Shown one piece after another: positions 33,198-39,414 of a stretch of 39,414 nt of DNA. Position 1 is the stretch's first letter. Every line of letters begins with the position of its first letter. Source of the stretch: Tychonema sp. LEGE 06208 (GTDB lineage: Bacteria; Cyanobacteriota; Cyanobacteriia; Cyanobacteriales; Microcoleaceae); assembly GCF_015207505.1 (NCBI RefSeq), contig NZ_JADEWT010000057.1, forward strand, positions 1 through 39,414. The letters are read 5' to 3'. The notes under the pieces were generated by a model. It was not told the origin of the DNA. It ran no database searches and worked only from the letters and a program-made list of their open reading frames with translations. The position numbers were made by a program, and so were the translations under genes.

Positions 33198-34121
33198 ATG
33201 GAAAAAGCAAACAAGCGTCGCGGGTTGATTAGTGTGGTGGTGGTGCTTTCGCTCATCGCTTTTTTGGGATTTTCTCTGGTTCCAATTTTGGACAGTATTC
33301 TCAAGAGCAGTCAAACAACCGCTACATCGACTCCAACGCCTACTCAGACTGCGCCTTCTGGTGAGAAGCAAGCACAGTTGCTGCAAGATCAGGTGAGGGG
33401 ATACGAATTGGTTTTGCAGCGCGAACCTGACAATGTAACGGCGCTGCGGGGGTTGTTGCAGGTACGGCTGGAGTTGATCGGACAGGGAGTGGGGGATATT
33501 AAGGATGCGATCCCGCCTTTGGAAAAGTTGGCTAAACTGAATCCCGAGACTACTGAATACGGGATTTTGCTGGCTCAGGCGAAGGAACGCACGGGCGATC
33601 GCGAAGGGGCGGCTCAGGCTTACAGGTCAATTTTGGCGTCTAAACCTGGGGAAATTAAGGCTTTGCAGGGGTTGGTGAATTTACTGCTGGTGCAGCAAAG
33701 GCCCGAAGCTGCGATCGGACTGCTGCAAGATACGCTCAAGGCCGCTCCGGCGCAAAATCAGGCAAAACCCGGAAGTATTGATGTAACTTCGGTGCAGTTG
33801 ATTTTGGGACAGGTTTATGCTGTGCAGAAGCGCTACGATGAGGCGATCGCGATTTATGACGAATCGGCTAAGGCGAATCCGAAAGATTTTCGCCCGACTT
33901 TAGCCAAGGCGATCGTGTTTAAGGAACAAGGCAAAACTGACGAAGCAAAAACGCTGTTCGATAAAGCTAGTGAGTTAGCTCCTCCTAACTACAAAGACCA
34001 AATTAATCAGTTAGCTAGCGGCACTCCTTCGCCTTCTCCGGCGGCAGATGCGAGTCCAGAAGCGGCATCTCCAGAACCAGCGGCTTCCCCAAGTCCTGAA
34101 GGTGCGCTACCTCAGCCTTAA
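33198..34121 (+). CDS. Membrane-anchored TPR protein
   Basis: A 307-residue protein with one N-terminal membrane segment (ISVVVVLSLIAFLGFSLVPI, about 11-30), a Thr/Pro-rich linker, and about five TPR units from residue 60 to 270 (GYELVLQREPDNVTALRGLL, YGILLAQAKERTGDREGAAQ, AIYDESAKANPKDFRPTLAK). The C-terminal 35 residues are a Ser-Pro-Ala tail (PSPSPAADASPEAASPEPA). TPR proteins are scaffolds; the partner is unknown. It is the longer relative of the gene at 15814. The ATG is preceded by GGGATAGTTGAATT, a weak site. Confidence 0.8.
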   Translation: MEKANKRRGLISVVVVLSLIAFLGFSLVPILDSILKSSQTTATSTPTPTQTAPSGEKQAQLLQDQVRGYELVLQREPDNVTALRGLLQVRLELIGQGVGDIKDAIPPLEKLAKLNPETTEYGILLAQAKERTGDREGAAQAYRSILASKPGEIKALQGLVNLLLVQQRPEAAIGLLQDTLKAAPAQNQAKPGSIDVTSVQLILGQVYAVQKRYDEAIAIYDESAKANPKDFRPTLAKAIVFKEQGKTDEAKTLFDKASELAPPNYKDQINQLASGTPSPSPAADASPEAASPEPAASPSPEGALPQP

Positions 34122-34141
34122 GGAGAGTTTTGCATGAAAGA

Positions 34142-34185
34142 ATTTTGAGTTTTAAGTGAAAAAATCAATACTTAAAACTCAAAAT
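34142..34185. terminator. 16-bp perfect inverted repeat after the TPR gene
   Basis: ATTTTGAGTTTTAAGT (34142-34157) is the exact reverse complement of ACTTAAAACTCAAAAT (34170-34185), with a 12-base A-rich loop. It starts 20 bases after the TPR stop codon. The stem is AT-rich, so it may be a weak terminator or a remnant of a repeat. It is followed by GTATTGTTTTATT. Confidence 0.6.
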
Positions 34186-34367
34186 GTATTGTTTTATTCC
34201 AGTCTTAAATTAGATCGTATTCGGTCAAACAATGGTTGTAAAGTTTGTAAAAAGGACTAAAGTCCTCAGATTTTTGTAAGGACTTCATTCTTTACTGCAA
34301 ACCTATTTAATTGCCATCGTGACCGCAGACATGATATTATGAATTAAGCAAGACTTCGGAGGGAATT

Positions 34368-35258
34368 ATGACCCAAAGCGTTGACCGCGTTGTTCTACCT
34401 CCTGCTTTTCCAGATCACACTCAATTACCAGAGTCGGATGGTACTTTTGTGAAAAATTTTCAGGAGCATCCGCAAAGTTTAATTTTAACTGATTCGATCG
34501 GACTAATTTTGCAGGATCGGCATCCTGACGGACAATATGCGATCGGTCAAGACTGCGGCATTTACTGGCGAGAAACCGAGCCGCCGGAAAAAGGTGCAGA
34601 AGCTCCTGATTGGTTTTATGTTCCGAATGTACCTCCTAATATTGACGGTCAAATTCGTCGTTCCTACGTGCTGTGGCGGGAACACATAGCACCGTTAATT
34701 GCGTTGGAATTTGCGAGCGGAAATGGCGATGAAGAGCGCAACCGTACTCCTTTATCACGTACTGATGAAGGGGTGTTAACGAAACCGGGAAAGTTTTGGG
34801 TTTACGAACAGGTGATGCGAATTCCCTATTACGGCATCTACGAAATTAACAGCGGGCAATTAGAAGTTTATCGGTTAATTGACGGGTATTATCAACTGTT
34901 AGAACTTAACGAGCGCGGTCATTTTCCTATTGCACCTTTAGGCGTAGAATTGGGACTTTGGCAAGGAAGTTATCAAAATCAAACCATGCTTTGGCTGCGC
35001 TGGTGGGACGAGGAAGGTAATTTGCTGTTGATTGGCGATGAAAGAGCAGAATTGGAGAGATTGTGGGGGGAACAGCAGCGGGAAAGAGCCGAGCAAGAAA
35101 GGCTGCGAGCCGACAGTGCAGAACAGGCACGAAAAGCTGAATTTCAGGCAAGAAGGGCTGCAATTCCCCGGTTGTTGGGAATGGGTTTGAGTGCCCCACA
35201 GGTGGCGGAGGCGTTGGGTTTATCGGTGGAGGAAGTCAGGGAGGATGGTGGAGAGTGA
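34368..35258 (+). CDS. Uma2-family (DUF820) protein with coiled-coil and helical C-terminal tail
   Basis: A 296-residue Uma2 protein of the same subfamily as 14842: APDWFYVPNVPPN (PD motif, about 82-94), APLIALEFASGNGDE (E motif), KFWVYEQVMRIPYYGIYEI and LWLRWWDEEGNLLL. The tail from residue 225 is a coiled coil (ERLWGEQQRERAEQERL), followed by MGLSAPQVAEALGLSVEEV, a short segment that resembles a helix-turn-helix and is common at the end of such cyanobacterial proteins. ATG 34368 follows GGAGG. Function beyond the PD-(D/E)XK fold is unknown. Confidence 0.85.
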   Translation: MTQSVDRVVLPPAFPDHTQLPESDGTFVKNFQEHPQSLILTDSIGLILQDRHPDGQYAIGQDCGIYWRETEPPEKGAEAPDWFYVPNVPPNIDGQIRRSYVLWREHIAPLIALEFASGNGDEERNRTPLSRTDEGVLTKPGKFWVYEQVMRIPYYGIYEINSGQLEVYRLIDGYYQLLELNERGHFPIAPLGVELGLWQGSYQNQTMLWLRWWDEEGNLLLIGDERAELERLWGEQQRERAEQERLRADSAEQARKAEFQARRAAIPRLLGMGLSAPQVAEALGLSVEEVREDGGE

Positions 35259-35295
35259 GATAGTGAGAGAGAATTGGGGAAAAGGGCGATCGGGC

Positions 35296-35577
35296 TTAAT
35301 AGACTTCATCATGAGAACCCATTTTGAGTAATAAAATAGCTTCCTCCTCATCTTCTGGATCGATCGCAAACTCAACTAAAATCCGATAATCATAATCTAT
35401 TGAACAAGATCAGATACCCGATAAATCTCCTGTCAGTTTGTGAGTTCGCAAGCTGGGGTTAAAGCAGTCTTCAGACAAAAGTTCAAGCGTAGCTTCAATT
35501 AAAAGGCGAAGCTGAGGATTTTTACGAAGTAACTTTTTGAAAGTACGAATAGATTTGGGAGTCCAACCAATTTTCAT
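35296..35577 (-). pseudogene. RelE/YafQ-family toxin interrupted by one TGA stop
   Basis: Reading the - strand from ATG 35577 gives 93 codons that look like a RelE/StbE-type mRNA interferase: MKIGWTPKSIRTFKKLLRKN, LLSEDCFNPSLRTHKLTGDL, then SGI-stop-SCSIDYDYRILVEF, and a C-terminus LLLKMGSHDEVY. The single TGA (35410-35412, codon 56) falls where this family has a Trp (the G-x-W-S-C-S motif), so TGG to TGA is the simplest explanation. No other lesion is seen. The start overlaps the antitoxin stop by one base (TGATG), the usual coupling of such modules. Confidence 0.85.
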
Positions 35578-35801
35578 CAATCATCCAACTCCGCCATCAA
35601 ATCGGCTACCGACCCAAATTTAACATTGCCCTCAGCATACTCTTGACGAACTTCTGCTACTTCCTTGAGTAATTCATTTCGTCGCTGTTGTCGCAGACGA
35701 TTCTGAAGAATATCTAGAAGCATGACTTGGTCTTCTAATGATAAAACTTCTACAGCTTCAAGAGCTTGCTGGAATTGAGAGGTCTGTGTCGTTTTACTCA
35801 T
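35577..35801 (-). CDS. Type II antitoxin (RelB-like, cyanobacterial)
   Basis: A 74-residue helical protein that begins MSKTTQTSQFQQALEAVEVL and continues with LEDQVMLLDILQNRLRQQRR and EVRQEYAEGNVKFGSVADLM. The shape (N-terminal helix with L-E-D-Q-x-x-L-L, basic middle, acidic C-terminal toxin-binding stretch AELDD) fits the antitoxins paired with RelE/YafQ toxins in cyanobacteria. Its stop codon overlaps the start of the toxin remnant. It appears intact, so the cell keeps the antitoxin without an active partner here. Confidence 0.8.
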   Translation of the reverse strand: MSKTTQTSQFQQALEAVEVLSLEDQVMLLDILQNRLRQQRRNELLKEVAEVRQEYAEGNVKFGSVADLMAELDD

Positions 35802-35921
35802 ATTTTTTTTCTACTTATAATCACGATATTTTGTATTTATTTTAGCAATACTTATCCTAAGCTAGCATTTTTTAGTTGTGATATGGAGAATTCCTGAGAC
35901 GAGTTTAAAATTAATTCTCAA

Positions 35922-36767
35922 TCATTTTAACAACATAGTACCATCAGGCATAACAGTATTGCAAAAGATAGTCATGCGGGTCTGAGCATCAATTAAATTA
36001 GCTTGTTCGAGGTCAGCGTCAGTTAAATCGGTGTAGTCTAAATTTGCGCCTTCTAAATTAGCTTGGAAGAGGTTAGCACGACTTAAATCAGCCCCGCTCA
36101 GATTTGCACGGCTCAAATCAGCCTCAGTCAAATCAGCATCACTTAGATCGGTATTTGTTAAATCAATGCCCTTCAAATCGGCTTCAGCCCCGATATAAAT
36201 TGCACCTGAATGAGGAGAAAATGTATCGTCAAAAGTAGTTTCCGAATCATAGAGAAATCTACTGAAATTTACGTAATCCAACTTAGCTCCACTCAAGTCA
36301 GCCCCCATGAGATTTGTACCTTCTAAGGAACCATCAAATAATCGAATTTCTCGCAAATCAGCCTCTCTCAAGTTAGCACCGTTGAACAAGGCGAAAGCAG
36401 CATTAGCTCCTCTTAAATTCACTCCTTTTAAGCAGGCCTTCTCCAAAACTGATTCATATAGTTTAACACCTCTCATGTCGGCGTTAGTCAAATTCGCCCT
36501 CTCCAAGGTGCTTTCACTCAAATCGGCTTCGACTAAGCTAGCATTCTCCAGATTAATTCCTTCTAGCTCGGCATTATCCAGCCTTGCATTATCCAAAACT
36601 GCTCTTTCCAAATTCGCACCCTGCAAGCCAGCGGAGTAGAGATTAGCACTATGCAAGTTAATTCCTTCTAAATTGGCATCGTGCAAATTCGCACCCACCA
36701 AATCGACTCCTTTAAAGTTTCTTTCTCCAGCAGAGTACCGCTGTAACAATTCCTCAGAGTTCATCAT
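35922..36767 (-). CDS. Pentapeptide-repeat protein
   Basis: A 281-residue protein built almost wholly of A(D/N)LXX pentapeptides in two blocks (about 18-160 and 200-272), separated by a short non-repeat insert with FSRFLYDSETTFDDTFSPHSG. The right-handed quadrilateral beta-helix is well known, but the function varies and cannot be read from sequence. There is no membrane segment or partner domain. The final residues leave the repeat pattern. Translation could begin at either of two adjacent ATG codons. Confidence 0.9.
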   Translation of the reverse strand: MMNSEELLQRYSAGERNFKGVDLVGANLHDANLEGINLHSANLYSAGLQGANLERAVLDNARLDNAELEGINLENASLVEADLSESTLERANLTNADMRGVKLYESVLEKACLKGVNLRGANAAFALFNGANLREADLREIRLFDGSLEGTNLMGADLSGAKLDYVNFSRFLYDSETTFDDTFSPHSGAIYIGAEADLKGIDLTNTDLSDADLTEADLSRANLSGADLSRANLFQANLEGANLDYTDLTDADLEQANLIDAQTRMTIFCNTVMPDGTMLLK

Positions 36768-36923
36768 TCACGGCAGATTAATTGCTTATCGGTGCGGTAT
36801 AACTCCAAAAACTTGGGAATTATACCCTATCAAAGCAGTATAACACTGCCAAGTTTACAGTCATATCCCAAAGTTGAATAAATGACCAAGTTAGTAGATT
36901 GTGTTTACTTCTCTGACCAGACT

Positions 36924-36956
36924 ATTAGTAAGGTGGGCATCGCCCACCCTACTAAT
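36924..36956. terminator. Hairpin at the 3' end of sdhA
   Basis: ATTAGTAAGGTGGGC (36924-36938) pairs with GCCCACCCTACTAAT (36942-36956) around ATC, a 15-bp stem with one mismatch. It touches the sdhA stop codon. I recall GTGGGC-GCCCAC hairpins as common in cyanobacterial intergenic DNA; here it probably ends the sdhA transcript. Confidence 0.6.
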
Positions 36957-38683
36957 CAATACTTCCTCTCCTGCGGCTCAAACATCGTAATTGCCACCGG
37001 CATATAAGCCAAATCAATCCCCGCAGGTGAATAATAGGCCAGCGTATGCTTCAAAAACTTCTCATCATCCCGCTGAGTAAAATCTTCCCGCGAATGAGCT
37101 CCCCGACTTTCCTGCCGGTTCAAAGCAGAAGTTAAAATCATTTTGCCGACAACGATTAAACTCCGCAATTCCAAAGCTTCCACAATTTCCGTATTCCACA
37201 ACTTGCCTTTATCGTCTAAGTAAACTTCCTCATATTGTCGCTCTAAATCCTCCAATTTTTGTAAACCTTCCTGCATCAATTCAGCGCTGCGAAATACTCC
37301 GCAATACTCACTCATCGTATCTTGATACTGCTGCCGGATTTGATTAATTCGATATTTTCCGGGACGGTCTAAAAGTGTTTGAATTTGTTCTTGAGCTTCG
37401 TCAATATAACGCTGTTCGTCTACTTCAGGCAACTTGCGATTTTGGACAAATTGTGCTATGGTTGCGCCAGTAACTTTGCCGTAAACAACGCATTCCAACA
37501 GCGAATTGCTGCCCAAACGGTTAGCGCCGTGAACTGAGACGCAAGCTGCTTCGCCGGCTGCAAAGAAACCGTCTACCAAACTGTCAGCACTGCTGCGAAC
37601 TTGCCCATCAATATTAGTTGGAATTCCGCCCATTGAATAGTGAGCAGTCGGGCGGACGGGCATCGGTTGGTTGACAGAATCAATTCCTAATAAGCGGTGG
37701 GCTTCTTCCCAAGCAAAAGGTATTTTGCTCATGATTTTTTCGCGTCCCATGTGCCGCAAATCGAGGTAAATAAAGGGGCCGCCTGCACTACCATCGAGAT
37801 TAATTCCTCGGCCGGCGCGAATTTCTAGGGAAATCGATCGCGATGTAATGTCCCTGGGCGCTAATTCCATCCGCGACGGGGCGTAATTGGCCATAAATCG
37901 ATCGCCCTCGGAATTAATCAGATAAGCACCTTCGCCCCGCACGGCCTCGGAAATCAACACTCCCACCGGATACAAACCCGTCGGGTGAAACTGCACAAAT
38001 TCCATATCTTCCAGCGGCAATCCAGCCATCGCCGCCATCGCCAAACCGTCACCAGTCGAGGCGTAATCGTTCGAGGTGGTGTTGTAAACCCGACCGTAAC
38101 CCCCCGTCGCAAACATCACCGCCTTAGCGCGCACGACGGCAATTTCGCCGTCTATCAGGTTGAACATAACCACGCCCTTGGCTTGGCCTGCTTCCAAAAT
38201 CAGGCGCGTGACATACCACTCTTGATAGATGTGAACTCCGCAGCGGCGCAGATTGTTGACCAATTCGTGGAGGATGGCGTGACCGGTTTTGTCGGCGGCG
38301 TAGCAGGTGCGGCGGTGGGAATGTCCGCCGAAAGCGCGCTGGGCAATTCTGCCGTCTTCTAGGCGGGAGAAGAGGACTCCCATGTGCTCTAAATCGATGA
38401 CTACACCGGGGGCTTCGCGGGTGAGGATTTCTACTGCGTCTTGGTCTGCCAAATAGTCTGAACCCTTTACTGTGTCGAAGGCGTGGGCTTTCCAACTATC
38501 TTCGGGATCGACATTTTGCAGGCTGGAGGCCATGCCGCCTTGGGCTGCGACGGAGTGCGATCGAATCGGGTGAGTTTTGGCAACAACTGCTACCTTGAGA
38601 CTGGGGTCAGTCCGCGCAATTTCTACAGCGGCGCGGCAACCTGCTAAACCGCCGCCTACAATGATTACGTCGTGTTCCAGCAT
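36956..38683 (-). CDS. sdhA: Succinate dehydrogenase/fumarate reductase flavoprotein subunit
   Basis: A 575-residue FAD protein that oxidises succinate to fumarate and feeds electrons to the membrane quinone pool. The FAD-binding loop is [20 protein letters not shown] (5-24); the flavin-linkage histidine is in [13 protein letters not shown] (about 42-54). Active-site stretches are [31 protein letters not shown] and [13 protein letters not shown]. Length and domain order fit the family. The SdhB and membrane subunits are not in the window, as is usual in cyanobacteria. It is preceded on the - strand by a small membrane gene and a terminator, so it probably has its own promoter. Confidence 0.95.
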   Translation of the reverse strand: MLEHDVIIVGGGLAGCRAAVEIARTDPSLKVAVVAKTHPIRSHSVAAQGGMASSLQNVDPEDSWKAHAFDTVKGSDYLADQDAVEILTREAPGVVIDLEHMGVLFSRLEDGRIAQRAFGGHSHRRTCYAADKTGHAILHELVNNLRRCGVHIYQEWYVTRLILEAGQAKGVVMFNLIDGEIAVVRAKAVMFATGGYGRVYNTTSNDYASTGDGLAMAAMAGLPLEDMEFVQFHPTGLYPVGVLISEAVRGEGAYLINSEGDRFMANYAPSRMELAPRDITSRSISLEIRAGRGINLDGSAGGPFIYLDLRHMGREKIMSKIPFAWEEAHRLLGIDSVNQPMPVRPTAHYSMGGIPTNIDGQVRSSADSLVDGFFAAGEAACVSVHGANRLGSNSLLECVVYGKVTGATIAQFVQNRKLPEVDEQRYIDEAQEQIQTLLDRPGKYRINQIRQQYQDTMSEYCGVFRSAELMQEGLQKLEDLERQYEEVYLDDKGKLWNTEIVEALELRSLIVVGKMILTSALNRQESRGAHSREDFTQRDDEKFLKHTLAYYSPAGIDLAYMPVAITMFEPQERKY

Positions 38684-38726
38684 TGTTTAAGTAATTTTGA
38701 GTGTTCTCCTCAACTTATCGTGACGC

Positions 38727-38764
38727 AAAAAAAAACTTCCTATCAAAAGATCGGGAAGTTTTTT
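38727..38764 (-). terminator. Intrinsic terminator between the small membrane gene and sdhA
   Basis: AAAAAACTTCC (38730-38740) and GGAAGTTTTTT (38754-38764) form an 11-bp stem with a 13-base loop. On the - strand the hairpin is followed by a run of T, so it ends the transcript of the gene at 38812. It also lies close upstream of sdhA. Confidence 0.8.
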
Positions 38765-38811
38765 AACTTTTGATTGGAATGGAAGATCAAAAGTTAAAAT
38801 TTCAAATTAAA

Positions 38812-39126
38812 CTAGCCGATGGTTTCTATAGGCTGCTGATTGGATTGATTTCCCGTTGCAGAAGGTTGATATTCTGTGGCGGGGTCTACCGAAAGCACTT
38901 GAATGTTATTTAGCAGAGTTGTAACGAAAGCAAACAGCAAGAAGGGCAGAGACAGCACTAAAATCAAGCCGACTGTAGCCAAGGCGTAGATTTGACGGGC
39001 GCTGCTCCACAGGGCGAGTGCTGACGCTAGACTCAGGAAGATGACTATCAGCCAAACAATGATTTGACCGTAAATGTCGCCAAAGGTGAGGGTACATTTA
39101 AGGCGATAGTTTTGGATGTTACTCAT
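38812..39126 (-). CDS. Small conserved cyanobacterial membrane protein
   Basis: A 104-residue protein with two membrane segments (IIVWLIVIFLSLASALALW and LATVGLILVLSLPFLLFAFV, about 22-40 and 50-69), a hydrophilic N-terminus, and a Gln/Asn-rich tail. I recall homologues as a conserved hypothetical in cyanobacteria with no assigned role. It is upstream of sdhA on the same strand but separated from it by a terminator. Confidence 0.7.
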   Translation of the reverse strand: MSNIQNYRLKCTLTFGDIYGQIIVWLIVIFLSLASALALWSSARQIYALATVGLILVLSLPFLLFAFVTTLLNNIQVLSVDPATEYQPSATGNQSNQQPIETIG

Positions 39127-39350
39127 TTGATGCCTCGGGAGATTGCTATTACGACTTGTCCAAAAATACTTTGACAGCCTGTCAATACTGACTGTAAATT
39201 TATAATTTTAGAGTTCACAAGTAGGTTTTGCGGGAGTTTTAAACATTTTTATAGAAGTTTGCAACAACACTTTATGAATTTTTGTTTCGGATAGGGAATT
39301 TTTGCCGCAACAAGACTTAGGTATTTCTCAGAAAGATGAGGTGCTGCTGG

Positions 39351-39414
39351 GCATGGGGCATGGGGCATTGGGCATTGGGCATGGGGCATGGGGCATGGGG
39401 CATTGGGCATTGGG
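39351..39414. repeat. Heptamer array (GGGCATG/GGGCATT)n, cut by the window end
   Basis: About nine units of GGGCATG or GGGCATT run to the last base of the window. It is GC-richer than the other arrays. It lies upstream of the small membrane gene, and its full length cannot be judged. Confidence 0.88.

Overview
The window looks like chromosomal DNA of a filamentous cyanobacterium, probably a non-heterocystous Oscillatoria/Microcoleus-type organism (inference). Supporting signs are many GCGATCGC/CGATCG (HIP1-like) octamers, several long heptanucleotide tandem arrays of the STRR type, a cyanobacterial type IV pilin, a YvcK protein with the long membrane N-terminus common in cyanobacteria, an MlaF/MlaD-like lipid transport pair, and several Uma2-family genes. 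No rRNA, tRNA, CRISPR array or intact transposase was seen.

Layout. 1-7.8 kb is mostly housekeeping: a GT39-type membrane glycosyltransferase, a PGM1-like ATP-grasp ligase, signal peptidase I (lepB), dihydroorotase (pyrC), a zinc-ribbon protein, a DUF433 antitoxin with a decayed PIN-like toxin, and tsaE. 7.8-8.2 kb is a large heptamer array with a GC-rich hairpin at its centre. 8.2-12.9 kb holds yvcK, then divergently an MlaF-like ATPase and an MlaD-like protein, split by a small four-helix-bundle gene that sits between heptamer arrays of opposite orientation. 13-15.6 kb is a Uma2 cluster: one pseudogene cut off by a short inverted-repeat element, and two intact genes.

15.8-27.2 kb is the most interesting part, a surface-glycan and pilin locus. 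On the + strand: a short TPR protein; a fusion of a LicC/PntC-like nucleotidyltransferase with a HisC/CobD-like PLP enzyme; a SAM methyltransferase; a TagF/TagB-like CDP-alcohol phosphotransferase that overlaps it; and an 846-residue fusion of a methyltransferase, a WbdD-like kinase motif, a GT4 glycosyltransferase and an extra C-terminal domain. Facing it on the - strand are a methyltransferase, a type IV major pilin (pilA) and a SPINDLY/OGT-like GT41 enzyme. My reading (inference) is that the + strand genes make a CDP-activated amino-alcohol, methylate it and attach it to a glycan, and that the GT41 enzyme and glycosyltransferases decorate the pilin or a surface polymer.

27.3-39.4 kb returns to a conserved background: a small membrane protein, another Uma2 gene, an AI-2E family exporter, a DUF39 homocysteine-biosynthesis protein, a low-complexity cyanobacterial protein with an 18-bp repeat, a TPR lipoprotein-like or membrane-anchored protein, another Uma2 gene, a RelE-type toxin broken by one stop codon next to an intact antitoxin, a pentapeptide-repeat protein, sdhA and a small membrane protein. 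A second copy of the inverted-repeat element, here with 9-bp flanking repeats, lies at 29.6 kb. The window ends inside another heptamer array.
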